A program made the translations under genes and the position numbers. From Siderastrea siderea (Eukaryota > Cnidaria > Anthozoa > Scleractinia > Rhizangiidae), in assembly GCA_964030785.1 (NCBI GenBank), contig OZ034967.1:71292113-71356112 (forward strand): DNA of 64,000 nt. The letters are read 5' to 3'. How positions within the stretch are numbered: the stretch's first letter is position 1; every line of letters begins with the position of its first letter. The notes below the pieces were generated by a model. That model was not told the origin of the DNA, ran no database searches, and saw only the letters and a list, made by a program, of their open reading frames with translations. Below, one piece after another: positions 44,333-57,125 of this stretch.

Positions 44333-44763
44333 CTTAACTCAAAGACAATGAAGTTCATAGAACCTGCTGTAGCCCCAGATGAAAGGGCTATAGAGCCCTC
44401 AAATCCTTCTGTTGTTCTTTGATGCCTCTTTCGGTTTGGTTCATTCGCACACTTGGAACTCGGCGTCAAAGAATGCTTTCCTGTGGACCCACCGGCTCTA
44501 TCCTTTACTGGAGTACTAGTGATTGGCTGACATCCGTCGTCATCTTCGATTTTAAGAATGGTAAGATCGAAAAAACATAGTTTTTTAGAAAGAAAACTGT
44601 TCCAAATAAATCCAAAATGGCGGACAATCACACGAAAATCTGAACTGGCCAAAAAAACGATAATAAGGATCGAAACTTCACCAAAATGCTTCTACTTACA
44701 GTCTATACTTAGATCTTTAAAAGAACACTCAAAGTCGTTCAATTCGTCGTCTCCTTCAGCCAT
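44333..44763 (-). CDS. 5' part of an unrecognised gene (two exons)
   Basis: Exon 1 (44700-44763) starts ATGGCTGAAGGAGACGACG and encodes the acidic MAEGDDELNDFECSFKDLS, then donor GACT|GTAAGT. Exon 2 (44333-44543) follows a pyrimidine-containing acceptor (CGAAG|ATGAC) in phase and encodes DDGCQPITSTPVKDRAGG, then HSLTPSSKCANEPNRKRHQR, ending FIVFELR and AAG|GTATTT. The Ser/Thr-Pro sites and a basic NRKRHQR patch suggest a nuclear or regulatory protein N-terminus. The rest of the gene was not found in the 3' direction. I do not recognise the family. Confidence 0.5.
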
Positions 44764-44818
44764 AATTAAAGAATGACAACAGAACCGCAAATCTGTCCAG
44801 AGAACCGCACATTATCTG

Positions 44819-44955
44819 GCAGAGGCCTCTTGCCTTTCCTTCTCCCTTCCCAGTGTCCCCCGTGCGCTTTCGTTTCGATTCTCTCCAGGCTCCGCGCGCT
44901 TACTTCTCACCTCTCCCTAATTCCCAGCCCGTACGAAAAAATAAGAGGCCTCTGC
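44819..44955. mobile_element. short TIR element with palindromic ends
   Basis: GCAGAGGCCTCTT at the left and AAGAGGCCTCTGC at the right form 13-bp inverted repeats, each with an internal AGAGGCCTCT palindrome. The interior is pyrimidine-rich and non-coding. It is immediately upstream of the gene start at 44763. Just after it, ACTACACTCACCCGGACAATCA (44970-44991) matches the fold-back element at 1999-2020. Confidence 0.6.
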
Positions 44956-45000
44956 GGAGGAGAGAGGGACTACACTCACCCGGACAATCAAAGTTTACTG

Positions 45001-45086
<86 letters not shown>

Positions 45087-45091
45087 CAATC

Positions 45092-45129
<38 letters not shown>

Positions 45130-45134
45130 CCAAT
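45001..45134. repeat. (ATCA)n microsatellite
   Basis: More than 30 ATCA units, with a few variant TTCA units near 45085-45097. A shorter (CAAA)n run follows at 45284-45324. Confidence 0.95.
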
Positions 45135-45521
45135 TATGTAAATAAAGCACACCTCATTGAAGAGAATGGCTAAAACTTTCAAGAAAATTGAATTCGATTT
45201 CTTAGAGGATTCTTTGTAAACTTCACGTAAATCCCCGGTAAAGAAAATGATCTGTAAGTTGAGGTACTCCGGTGTTGTTAACAAACAGACAAACAAACAA
45301 ACAAACAAACAAACAAACAAACAATCCCCTTCTTTTTCAAACAAATGTTTGTTTTTAACTAAAACCACACCTGACTTAATGAATCTTCGAAAGATTACAA
45401 ATTCCTCAGAGAATAAAAGTTGATATTATTGGTGATTTGGTGCTCTTCTCCAATTCTGGACGAGAGTCTATAGCCATGCAGGCCGTGGTCATAGTAAAAG
45501 GGGAATTTGGATTCCATGACA

Positions 45522-48500
45522 TTATTGCCTGGAACGTTGTTCTGCTGTATGCTTAGTGGTGTTGTTGGCCATTTCGATGTACTGCGGAGCCCTTTCTGGG
45601 TGAATCCTTGTTGCACGAAAACCTGGACAGCAGCAAAGCATTCCATTGATCTTCTCCCTGAATCGTTGGCTTATCAGAGCATAAGCAAAGGGATTGACGG
45701 CGGAATTGAACATGAGCATCGTGTGAGAAATGGGAATTGCAAAAGGATTGAGCTTGTAGGATCCAACATCTTCTAAGGTGTGAAGTATTGAGTGTGTGGC
45801 CCAGCAGAGTACAAAGATGACGCTGATGGTGACAACCATCAATGTGACTCTCCTTCGCACCTTTTGGACCCCCTGTGTACAGAGAAATGCCATCAAAATG
45901 GTATGGAAGTGAAAAGAAAAAGGTCAAGTTATATTTTTACTTTGCAATTGCTACCGTTTTATCTTGTAATAAATCGGCCATCTCTCTCTAAAACGGCGTG
46001 GTGCTTGTGAGACCATGCAGATTGTGCTATTTGTCTTGTAAGAGATAAAGTATAAGAGCCCTGAAGTATGGCAAAGAACCTTTGCGGTCCTATGGAGACT
46101 ATCTTGGTTTAATCGAAAAACGCAATAGACTGAGTGTACCAGTTTGCAAGAAACATTGAGATACATTGGCTTGTCATCTTGGCTCGTAGGAGGTTCTTAC
46201 TGTGGAAGGAAATTCTGTCATAATAAACTGCTTTTCTTTAAAACGCCATTCATTGACTTGATGGTGTCATTGAATGAGGCTAACGAATCGTTATTTTGAC
46301 TGCAAATACAAGAGCCATAATAAATAGCCAGACTAGTATTTTTTACTCATCAAAAACGGCTAAAAGGAGGCTAAAAGGAATCCTGGGGAATCTTGTGCTT
46401 ACCCTTAAGAGGTCATGGGCTGTATCATATTAATGGATCGACCTTTAAGGCATGTTTTTGCATAGAGAAATTACTAACCTCTGCTTGGGCAAGAATAAAG
46501 ATGAGATAATGGGGAAGACGTATTGATGACTGGCGGTAAGGGAACGGAGGGAGGGACTGTTTTGGGGGCTTCGTTGTGCTAATGATGCGACCAAAACTGA
46601 GAACCTCTCCGTAAATTCATACCTGTTGTTGATAAGTGGTTCCATCATTCACATTACGCGTAAACCACAACGCATACACGACCCTGGAGTACAACGCAGC
46701 CATCAGCATAGAGGAAATAAAAACAAAGGTATGCCACATCAGACTAACAGCATTGACCACCTCATCAGACCACACGTAAATGCAGCGTTTGCCATCGAAC
46801 TTTTTTCCGAATTCCCGAATATGGAGAATCACTGAGAGGATCCAAACACCAGGTATAATCACCTAATAAAACGAAATGTGAATGTGATGAGCATAAGTCG
46901 CATATGTATAGATTGTGTACAACTTGTTTTAAAACTACCTGAACTAGAAACGTATAAGGCAGGAACGATAAAGGGGAGAAGGCTTATTTATGTATGAACT
47001 TCGACAGATACTCATTTTATGTTATGCTATTAGCTTCGCCGTAGCAAATAGAGTGTGATAACTAATATAGCAGGGTATTTGCAAACAGTATGAGCCATAG
47101 TTACTGGGGGGCCTTAGAGAATGAACTTGTCAATGAGAGGAACTTTACAGTGAGAAGAGTAGAAATAGGACTAAAACATAACGTGATGGAACAAGTGAGG
47201 CTACTTGAGCAGTCACGTTTGGTTCAGATTGTTTTGCAGGATCAATGGTTTTCATGGCCATATGCGTACTTTGAAAGAGCTGCAAAACTATAATCCACAA
47301 GTATTGTTCTATAGGAGGCAATATTTGATGATGTAAATTTTTAGCAAATTCATCAAAAAATGACGAAGAGGTGACGTCTTGTGTTCAGGAATGCTGACCT
47401 GAATAAAACTTGGATCGCTATCAAATATGGTAAGCCTTGCGTTTCGGAGTGCTGAAAAGAATGCTAAAAAGAACGTTTTTTATAAGACAGCCGTGGATAA
47501 TGGATACTATCACTGCAAACCGCTACACACACTTCACCCAACAATAAGTTCCTTCGTCTGTGCGTCGCACATAACCTCAAGGGTGCGACCTTTCTGCCCC
47601 AAAAACGATGGGGTGCTTCATTGAGAGAAAGTAGCTCTTATGTATAGACTGCAAATATGCATTCTTCGTCTACAGCCTCTGAACGTAGCTTCAACCTTTT
47701 CTTTGATACTCAGGAAATTTGGTATTAACGAATCAGTGAATGACCAGGGATAAGTGCGGTGGTGGAATTACCTCTCATGTACCTTGTACCTTCTTCGTCT
47801 ACAGCCTTTTCAAGTAGCTTTCAACCTTCTCGTTTGATACTTTAAGTTAGTATTAGCTGTCAAGAAGTAAAGAAAAACCATTGGCACACCTTAAGTTTGC
47901 GTGTGGTAAGTTTTCTGTTGTTGTCATGGGGATATAACACGGTATAGTAGCGCTCCGTGGCAATGGAAAGCAAGGTGAAAACAGTAGAAGCCGCTCCTAC
48001 CCACGCCAAGGAACCGTTTGTCACCAATGTGCACAAAATCCTTCCGGTCGCCCCCTCCGGCTGGGTGAAGGCGATTTGGCCTAAAACAATCTGTGGTATG
48101 TAAAATGTCGCGAACATGATGGCCGATACTGCCAGGTTTACAAGAAGATAATTTATGGGAATTCTGTGGGATTAAAGATCGAGTTTAGCTCAAGCATATA
48201 TGGAAAAGCTGTTATTGGTTAGGCATACAGATTTCAAAACTTGTTTCCAATTAGGTAAAATACGTTTTGGGAATTGACAGAAGTGGCTTTTGCTTCATCC
48301 TTATGCTCATATTCCAAAAAAGTACAAGATAATATAAATAGGATGTAGAAAACACGAATCAGTGTTAAGTGCGAAACACATCATGGTTTATCTAAAACCA
48401 TCTCCAGTTGCAAATGATGGTATTTTCATACCTTATGCTAATTCATGGCGATTACCCACCTTTCCTCATTTCAAAATCTAACTTCCCCTTTAACTAATGC

Positions 48501-48961
48501 GCTTACATAATCGCCTGTAACTTTGGATTCAAACATAATTAGTGCAAAAGTATCCCTGAAGGCCTATATCCACCATATTCCCTTTAAAAATCACAGCGAA
48601 GAACATTTACTTAAATGTTATATATAGTATATGATCATTTCATGGGTTTACTTTCTGAGTTGGCATCATTTCTCAGCTGGTGAAGAGTATTACGCTGTTA
48701 TCCCAACTTCGTGGCTTGTTTCCCTATCAACCTTTTTGGAATCGCTACGAGGATCCTAAATCATCATCCCCAGCTTACACTTAAAATCATTTAATCTCAG
48801 TTATCGAGAAATATTTAAGCTTTACTATAGTGGTTGTAGCTATGTATGTACCTCATGTCTCGATTTCGCATTATGACGACACAAACCAGAGAGTTTCCAA
48901 CAATGCTCGTGATGAGAAGTATGGACAATAATGATGCTATTGCAGGATGTGATTCAGACAT
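45522..48961 (-). CDS. rhodopsin-class (family A) GPCR, peptide-receptor-like, gene 2
   Basis: Four minus-strand exons: 48852-48961, 47890-48163, 46623-46862 and 45522-45872, with the same phases as gene 1, giving 324 residues. Exon 1: MSESHPAIASLL, TM1 with IVGNSLVCVVIMRNRDM. Exon 2: TM2 NYLLVNLAVSAIMFATF (LAVSA in place of LAVAD), Cys in RILCTLV, TM3 ending ATERYYTVLYP. Exon 3: TM4 VIIPGVWILSVIL, KRCIYVWSDE loop Cys, TM5 with SSMLMAALYSRVVYALWF. Exon 4: VRRRVTLMVVTISVIF, CWATHS (no CWxP Pro), NSAVNPFAYALIS, then CCCPG (likely palmitoylated) and a Thr/Gln-rich tail. The loss of the TM2 Asp, which usually binds sodium, is notable. Tandem duplicate of gene 1, same strand. Confidence 0.88.
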
Positions 48962-50049
48962 AATTGAAAAGCGTCGAAGTTATTTACTAAGCCTGAACAA
49001 AAAATAATATTAAACAAATAAATGAACAAATGAATAAATGAGCGAATAAATAAATAGAAAAATAATCCACATTCTTACTTTATCGTTCATAAATATGTAG
49101 ATGGTGAGAATCCGATCTCAGCAGTAGGATCGACCTGCATTATTTTTCTTCTAGTAATGTTGTCTCTTTCTCCCTTTATGCAATTTAATGTCTACAATTA
49201 GCACTAGTGATAGGATTCACACAACTAGATTCCACTTTCATAACGTAACTGGTCTGTATATTTAACGAATAGAAATGGCGCGCGCGTGTACGTAACTGAG
49301 TAAAAATTGAACTTTACCCCTAACCTTATATTAATATATTATAATATTATAGTAATCTTATAGTAATAGTAGTTTTTTCTACCCACCTAGATTAGCCTTT
49401 GCTATTTGCGCGTAGAGCAGAATGTATGTAAATTTTATTTAATGTTTTTGAATAAAACTTGGAAAAAAAACTTGGAAAAAAATTGTGACTGAGGAAACAC
49501 GAGCCGGAGAATCAGAAAATTAATACCCTACCCTTAGGCAAGTTTTCGAATAGTTAATTTTCAATTCTCTTAAAACTCTATCGAATGTTCACATCAGACT
49601 TCTTGAGGATAAGAGGGGCATTTTTTACTCTTGTTAATAACATGAAGCCTAAGCAACGGTTCATGTATGTGATGAAAACTAGAAGAATTAAAAATAACGG
49701 ATATTGTTTTGCGTGCGCTCTGATTGGTAGTCAAACTTGGGTAGCATATGCTATTTATTTCCGAGCATTTAATTTTGTTTAAATGAAGAGCACCATATGC
49801 ATATCACTTAAAACAAAGCTTTTACCCAAATGTTTTTCAAGTGTTGTTTAGTAAACAGAGCCTTACTCGGGCGATTTACTTCAATCCAGAACAAAACGTT
49901 TTTGTTTACTGCTTGGTTCGCAATCTATGAAGTTTTGAGAAATGTCTGACGGCAACATGTGGAAAAGACATCGCTCAAAATGCTAAAAAGTTAAACTAAA
50001 TAGTTATAAGGTAACCTTCCGGCCCACCTTAATCTTGAATACATATATG
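48962..50049. other. upstream region of GPCR gene 2
   Basis: AT-rich, with ATAA-rich simple sequence at 49014-49065 and a palindromic TATTAATATATTATAATATTATAG stretch at about 49328-49352. No other gene. Confidence 0.45.
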
Positions 50050-50177
50050 TTATTCACCGGCCGGGAGGTCCATATAGGGAAAAACTGTGCTCGACGTCTT
50101 GCGTACGCGGCCTCGGGCCGTACTCTAGACCGAGGGAACAGTTTTTTATATACTGACCGACATAGGACGGTGAATAA
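50050..50177. mobile_element. palindromic MITE
   Basis: Left arm TTATTCACCGGCCGGGAGGT ... GGGAAAAACTGTGCTCG. Right arm CCGAGGGAACAGTTTTTTAT ... CGGTGAATAA. The arms are about 45 bp around a CG-rich centre (TCTTGCGTACGCGGCCTCGG). Non-coding; I recognise it as a common cnidarian repeat type. Confidence 0.75.
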
Positions 50178-51470
50178 AATGTTTATTTTCTCCTACCTTT
50201 TTTATGGCGAAAAGAGATGAATTCGTTCGAAAACTGATTTGTAATTGTCTTTCTACGCAAGTTACTTCCCAAGATCACCTAAAATAAGCTTATGTAAGAA
50301 AGAGCCGTTGGCAAACCGCACGGAAAAAGAATGGACTGGCGATAAAACAGGATTTAAAATCTCACATGGAGCAAAAGCGTAAAGAACAAATCCCGACATC
50401 TCATAGCAAGCATACAGACTAGATAATGATCTCTGAAAGCTCACGCTAACAGTCCAGGCGAACAGATGTTCTGCGTAAGCTTTATCGTGTTTAAAATGAA
50501 GCTAATGTTAAATTTAAATTTTTATTTGGTTTTACCGAAAGTTCTTGAATATAAGTAAGACTTTCAATGGAAAAAAGTCACATTCCATAGTGTTGGCCTT
50601 CACATCTTGGTATTTTAATCATTTTTGTTTGTTCGCGGTCCAGATTTTGGCAAATCGATGCTTTGAGAAAACTACACTGGAAAAACTTGTTGACAGCAGC
50701 TCTCGTCGAAGGCACATTGACGCGAGGTTTTTGTTTTTTAAATGAAGCTAAATGGGACAAGATTGGGAAAGAGAACTCCGAGGAGAATAACGAAATTTCA
50801 ACCGCGAACGGAAGACAAAATACTAATTTGCAGTTAACCCGTGTCAACAAGAAAAACTAAAAATCGAAAAAAAGCAATCTAGCAAAGGTTTGTCAAAAAA
50901 AATCACATGGATACTCGCCTTTTGGAGCACAACCGGGCCTGTTATTCCACTGTTAATTTTCTCTTTCACTTTACAGTGGTTTGTAAGCGAAAAGGTCCAC
51001 TCTAACGTTTCGTTGCACCGGGGTAAAATGATTTCACTTCAAGGTTTCCCTCGGATTATAGGAGAAAGCTGGACACCGGTCACGCACTCGTAGCCAATCA
51101 AATTTAAGGATTTAGGATTCTGGCACGCTGAGATGATTCAGAAAAAAATGAAGTTGTTTATTTAGAATGACCAAAAATTCGAACAGTGTTTCAAATCTTG
51201 TCAACGATTTAGCCTGACTACTATGGCTGCAACAGGCTTAAAATATTCTGGTTGTCGTAATATCTTTATCTGATTAATAATCGTGAAAATAAGTCAAGTA
51301 AACATATTTAGTTAATATACAACCGTACGGCCCCACTGCTGCAACTCTATATAGAGGACACATTGGCGAGTCGCTATGTGTAAAGACGGACGGGTTGACG
51401 CGGGCAGGTCCAGAAAGAGCCGCCCTACCCTGCACACGTCATCTTTTCCGCCTTTGGAGTGGGCACGCAC
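50178..51470. other. intergenic, nothing recognised
   Basis: No supportable gene or repeat boundary. Overlapping open frames of 60-90 codons around 50545-50860 have no protein features. Confidence 0.4.
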
Positions 51471-51879
51471 TTAAGACGGATTCCGCTCAACGTTCGAGCA
51501 ATAAGTGCAAAAAATATTTACCAAAAAACTACTCATAGCACGGTAACATTTTAAATGCTATTTGAAACATCTCACTCTAGTTCACTTACCCAAGTGACCC
51601 CGCGATGAAATTCTCAAGCATTCTCAAGAAAATTAATTTCAAATCTCGTAAAAGTATGCTAAAAACGGGCGCCATTTTGTTTTGAGCTGACACGAAGCGT
51701 CTTTTTAACTGAAATATGGACAACTTCAAATCCAATTTTCTCTCGCGGGGTCAGCTTGGGAGCAAAAGTAACGATAAGTCCTTCTTATCTGTTCTCAAAA
51801 TGTGACAGTGCTGCAAGTATTTTTTTGGTAACTTAATTTTTGCACTTACTGCTCGAACGTTGAGCGGAAATCGTCTTAA
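51471..51879. mobile_element. TTAA-flanked TIR element
   Basis: TTAAGACGGATTCCGCTCAACGTTCG... at the left and ...CGAACGTTGAGCGGAAATCGTCTTAA at the right. The inverted repeats extend about 40 bp, to TTTTTGCACTTA, and are flanked by TTAA. TTAA target duplication is characteristic of piggyBac and Kolobok families; with no transposase it is non-autonomous. Its centre carries a GCGCCATTTTG motif. Confidence 0.75.
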
Positions 51880-51994
51880 ACGTTTATCGAGTATGCATAA
51901 GTGGCTTTTCGAATTTTGCTATAAATTTAAGCATTAACAAGCTGGTATGAAAGAATACTTATTGACTGAGTTAGGTCGGGCCTGAAAGGAACAC

Positions 51995-52547
51995 CCATGT
52001 GGTCGTTAGAACCACACGCTAATTTCCCGCAAAATCGGTGAGAAATCTTGTTTTCTGGGACTAGTATGACAATTCCAAATTTTAAACCTGTAAGAGCATC
52101 TCAATTTTTTAAATGTAAATTCAAGTATACTGTACTTTTCCTTTAAGCAGATTAAACTCTTCATTGTTTTCTTAGAAGTTTTGAAATAGAAGGCGGTCTT
52201 AGCTCGCTCGCTTCGTACGTCATGACCTCGAGCCAAATATTTCCCCGCCCGGCCCTCCCCAAGTCAAAAAGTGCATACTATGAAATCGGTAGCTGTATGT
52301 CTTGTTGGGAATAAAAGGGTAAAACTTAGCGAAGGCCTCTTTCTATCTCTACACCCCTAAGAAATTAATGCAGAGTTTAATCCGATTGAGGAAAAGTAAA
52401 GCCTACTTACATTTAAAAAAATGAGATACCTCTTACAGGAATTGAAAAAAAAAATGGAATTACCATGCTAGTCCCAGAAAGGTGTCACGATCGCGATTCC
52501 TCACCGATTTTCTGTGAAATTAGCATGTGGTTCTGACGACCACTTGG
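51995..52547. mobile_element. MITE with ~90-bp terminal inverted repeats
   Basis: CCATGTGGTCGTTAGAACCA at the left matches the inverse of TGGTTCTGACGACCACTTGG at the right. The similarity continues through GCTAATTTC.C..AAAATCGGTGAG.AATC to TCTGGGACTAG.ATG..AATTCCA. The interior is non-coding. Confidence 0.75.
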
Positions 52548-52671
52548 ATGTTTTTTGTTCAGTTTTTGTTAGTTACAAACAGCGGTAATTTAGAGTGACT
52601 TCAACAGCGTTCCAACTTGGCAGAGCAAAGACATTCAACGGCTCTCTACCATTTACCAAACAATAAATGAA

Positions 52672-52702
<31 letters not shown>

Positions 52703-55700
52703 AATAATGATAATAATAAACATAGACAGTACTTCCGGTTGACTCTGCAATAACATGGAACAAAAACTGAACGGAACGCTTTAAAAGTAAGGACTGCTTT
52801 CCCGTTTAGAACGTACCGACTAGAAATTTACGCCGGCCCATTTCGGACATGTTTTAACCAAAATGGTGACTTCACATACAAAAACGCATTTCTCCCGCAC
52901 TGAAAATTTCCACCTAAATTCAACCTTCTTTTGTGCAACCATTCTCAATCTAGTTCGATCATACAGAGAATCATCGAGTTTGCAAATTGCAGAAATTTTA
53001 GCTGTTGAACGACAACGTTTTAGAATGTACTTTATGGGACGTTATGTCTGTATTTCGATTGATTACTTACACTGATTTATCCATAACCTGTATTTCGATT
53101 GAGAACTTACTATTCACCAGCAATTCAGTTTATGAAAGAGGTTTTCAAATAATATCAATCTGAAAATGTTTTGGCATATTTGTTAAGACGAATAAAACAA
53201 TTCCGAAATCATACCAAAATTAACTCTTTCGAAAATTGGCTCTTTGAGGGAAAATAAATATTTTCTTTTCTGAATAAAAATGTTCCTTACTGTCGGCGAC
53301 AAAGAGGAGATTATTTGCAATGATACTAATGAAAATTGTTGCAATTTTGAGTTAGCATGGCCGTTGATTTGATAAAATTTATTTTTTTAATTAACCGTTG
53401 TACGAAAAGTAGAACCGAACTGGAGTTTTTAATCTGCCAAAATACCCGCTCAGTTGACAATCCCAAGAAATAAAAATTATCAAGTACATAGGAGGAGCTC
53501 ATACTGTCTAGAAAAGCAGAAAACAATTCAATTCCGCATTTCGCTTCGAAAACAAGTGAAGCTGAAATTTCAAGTACAGAACTTTTGATGTGTGATTCAA
53601 ACGCTCTCCCATTTTGACATTTCCGTATGTAGCTTGTTGCAACTAACCTTGCCTTCAAGAAGACCTCCCAACCTGGGCATATGCTGCCGTTCATCTGCAT
53701 TAGAAACTCTTCTTGTCTAAATTAAGTACTGTAGATGACAAGCGATAGGAGTTAATGCAAATAGAAACTATGAAATGAACAATCTTTGTGTTCTGCCACT
53801 CACAGTGGTTAATAACGGTATTGCAAAATTTCCTTGCGAGTATTACATTGTACTTGTGTTGAATTAGTAGAACACTCAAAATTTCAATCATGCAGCGAAA
53901 TAATTCAATATGGTAATTTTTTAATCCGGACAACCGTGTAAGTTCTCAAGAAAATAACTTGAACAGGTGAACTTTCAAGTCAGGCAGAACGAATTCTATG
54001 CAAAATTTGTGGCACTATACAAACATCTCCGTCGTTGGATGTAAAAAATATGTTTGAAGATCGTAGTGAAGAAAACAAAACGAAGCACGCAGCGATATCA
54101 GTGATCGTACTCAACGCCACAATTGCGATCGTCTAGACAGAACCTTAACTTCTAAAAAAAAACGACTTAGTATCCATTTTTCTTTATGTCACTGCGTTCA
54201 ACCAAATGTTTCTTTTAAAAGGGAAACTTAAGGTTAAAATTGACCAGTTGAAGATGATTTTCTCATGGAAGACCTCCAGTTATTCTATTTAATTTGGGTC
54301 GCTACTTTGAACTTTTGTGGTAATTTGTCAGCTCAAACAAATTAGGCTCTAAAAGAGAGTTGTCAAAATAAATTACTTGTTTGGGGTTCTCTACCGTCTG
54401 CAAGTGTAGCTATAATGCCGTCCCCAGGGGCTGCTGATTTCTCTCGGAGTTGTGCAAATTGAATCAGCCACCTTGGCTCTTTCTCTACCATGCCAATTGT
54501 ATGGAAATTTACGATGCTGGTAAATTTTCCTCATAAAACGTTAGTTTATTTAAACTGTTGGTCATCGTTTATTTTACACCCAGAAAAAAATATCTTGCAA
54601 ACAGAAACTAATTAAGTAGGGAGAAAATTCTAATTTTGTAGGAAACGGTTAGGAGGGCTTTTGATACTTTTCACATACAGATCTGTTTAGTTTGATTGGT
54701 AACTTTTTAGCGTTTTACACGCACCAAAACAGTCAAACTTTCTTTTCTTATCAAACGCAAGTTGTTTATAACGCGGGTTGCACTTAATTTGTACGATCCG
54801 TACCTTTTTTAAACCTTTTAGAACCAAAACACCCAAACTTTCCCGGAAAGCAAAGTTTTGTTATCAAACGTAAGCTGATTATAGGCCTGAGTCAAAATTT
54901 CTGCTATTGATTTTCATCGACTACAAAATAACCTGCAAACAGAACTAAATTAACTCCGCAAAATAAACTAACTTTTGTCACAAACGGTTTGGTGTGCTTT
55001 GATGCTTTACACAGACAAATATCTTAAACTTGTACGATCGTAACTTTGAAGCCTTTAGTTTAAACCAAAACACCCAATCTTCCTAGGAAGGCAGATTGTT
55101 ACTGCTTTTGGTGTATATGCCGTGTCGGCACGTTATGGATAAATTTTATATGCCCAGGGCATCTAGGCCTTCCAGAGGTTTTGTAGCAATCTTTCAACTC
55201 CTGATCTCCATCTTGTTTCCTGACTCTCGCTGCAGTCAGCTTCGGTTACTAAGGACACGTTCGGCCGACAAATAAACCAATTGATGGTCATAAATTGGCT
55301 CTGACTGGACTAACGGCCAGGTTCAATCATTTTACAAAGTGAAAGTTTGTATGAACCAAAGCGACGATTTCTCCCCCTTGCTTATTCATTCCAAAAACAA
55401 CCATCCTATCAGCCTTCCCCGTTCTTCTCCGTGCAATATATTTTATTCATAAAAGAGCTCATAGCGGGTTGGCTTAGCGCAGGAGAACTAGCATTTTCCT
55501 TTTAGGATATTTACAATCGTATTCTGGTCTTCTTGCTGAAAATAAGAGGGACGGAGTGAAAATAATAAGTCATGGCAACATGTGAGAAACGTAAATTTTG
55601 TGATACAGTTACACAGAATAACTTCGTGTAAAGGCGGGTGCCCTTGTGTTCATGTCAAATACGTATATGGATAAAAATTAAATTCTTAAAACAAAACAAC

Positions 55701-56580
55701 AAGTCAGTTGCTACCTAGGGTAGGTTGTGACTCAGAAAAACTTTAATCTAACAGAAACAAAACCGAGAAATTAAATGTTAACCGCCATTGCCTTTCAGAA
55801 TTGTCAGAATTTGTTCGAGAATAAATTTGCATACTATAGATTACCTTCTCAGAAGCAATAATTAAAGCGGAACACGTTTAATTTACAGCTTCCATCTAAC
55901 AAAGGCATCAACTTGTTCCCGTCATCGTTGAAATGAAAGGATATTTAACTTTTAAACCTATAGTGTTTCCTAAAGCTGGTTCTACAAGAGATAGACGTTA
56001 TGTTATAATTCATGCAAATTGATTGAAGTATTTGTATAATTTTTACCTCTACAACCTCTTGAGGCAAAGCTATAGGGTTGTTAATGTGACAGGTTTGAAT
56101 AAATTCTTCATTGGTTTCGATAAATAATCTTTATTATGACTGACGTGAATAAGGTTTTCAAAAGTCTACGGGTAATATAATAAGGAGAAGAGAATTAACC
56201 ACACCACCGTAAATTCAGAGAAATTTTTCTCTAGACTCGCACTTTTTAGCTTGAAAGATAAACTAACATTTAAAATATTAGTTTTTGGAACATTTAATGT
56301 TACGTTAACCTGACTAATTATCTCTAACATGATGCTTACACCCTGGCGCTTAATAATTTAAAATAAGCACCTGTGCACCTGAGGAAGTACTCACAACTCC
56401 TGTATCTCGAGTCATTGTCTGCTTATTTCAAGGAGAAGCAGCTGTGGATCAGACTTTTACCAAGTTATCTTTAAGGTAACCAAAGAGCCGTCTTTGTTCT
56501 TAACAGTAGTGACTTTTTTGCCTCTAATTCATTATTCAAAAGCTTCATTGCTTTCAGGTTTGTTAGGAAGGCTAACAGGT
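52548..56580. other. intergenic, nothing recognised
   Basis: About 4 kb. Contains an (AAAT)n run at 52668-52702. A loosely repeated module appears at about 54575-54760 and 54920-55110 (AACAGAA.CTAA, ACAAACGGTTTGG/GGAAACGGTTAGG, ACCAAAACA...AAACTTTC). A 124-codon minus-strand frame at 53326-53700 has no recognisable domain and is not called. Confidence 0.4.
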
Positions 56581-56589
56581 TTAGTTCAT

Positions 56590-57125
56590 TTGGAATGTAT
56601 AGTTTAACACTAATTCACACCTATTGATGTAAATGTCGAGAAACAAACAGAATTGTAGAAAAGAATAATAAAAAAGCTCAAAGAATTTTAATCCCTGGGA
56701 GAACAAACAAGAATGAAAATCGAATACAGCTGCGAGGAGATCAAACTTTGAAAGTGTGTTAGAATCCACGAAAGTTAGACAAACACAAGAAAGTGAATGA
56801 TAACTCGCAACACGTGGCCATGAGAAATCAGTGCAGGTGACATGGCGGAGTGGATTGGATTCGATGAGGTCGCATGGTAGATGATGAGAATTTGCTAAGA
56901 GTGCACGAGAGTCAAAGAACGCGCAATAATGTTTATGAAAGCGCATGCAAGTCCATGGAAGTGTGTTGTAGTCAATTAGATCGCACGGGACGGCAATGAG
57001 AGATGGCAGAAGAGTGGGTTTTCGCACCTGAGAGTTAATGAGAGTAGTATTGAGGGTCAATAACAACCGACATGGGGTTCGATGAGAGCGCATCCGTAGT
57101 CGACGAAAGCGTCTTGGGGGAATTG
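56590..57125. repeat. degenerate repeat region with a long fortuitous frame
   Basis: Loosely repeated words (GAAAGTG, ATGAGAG, GCGCA, AGTCAA/AGTCCA, GATCGCA) recur every 25-35 bp on the plus strand. The minus strand stays open for 170 codons (56581-57093; protein rich in Leu, Ser, His, Cys with recurring PCDLI). The frame looks like a by-product of the repeat, since PCDLI recurs where the DNA unit recurs. Confidence 0.4.

Noticed and set aside
45001..45134. CRISPR-like array
   Set aside because: Regular 4-bp microsatellite with no spacers. Nothing in the window has the direct-repeat and unique-spacer pattern of CRISPR.
44773..45173. Open frames encoding repeated INQS
   Set aside because: Direct translation of the (ATCA)n microsatellite.
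45553..45927. 124-codon minus-strand frame overlapping GPCR gene 2 exon 4
   Set aside because: Shadow frame of the true exon. The NPFAY-containing frame is the coding one.
53326..53700. 124-codon minus-strand frame
   Set aside because: No recognisable domain, no flanking exons or splice sites in phase. Length is within chance for AT-rich DNA.
56581..57093. 170-codon minus-strand open frame
   Set aside because: It overlies a degenerate tandem repeat. The recurring PCDLI peptide simply follows the recurring DNA words, and no domain or splice context supports a gene.
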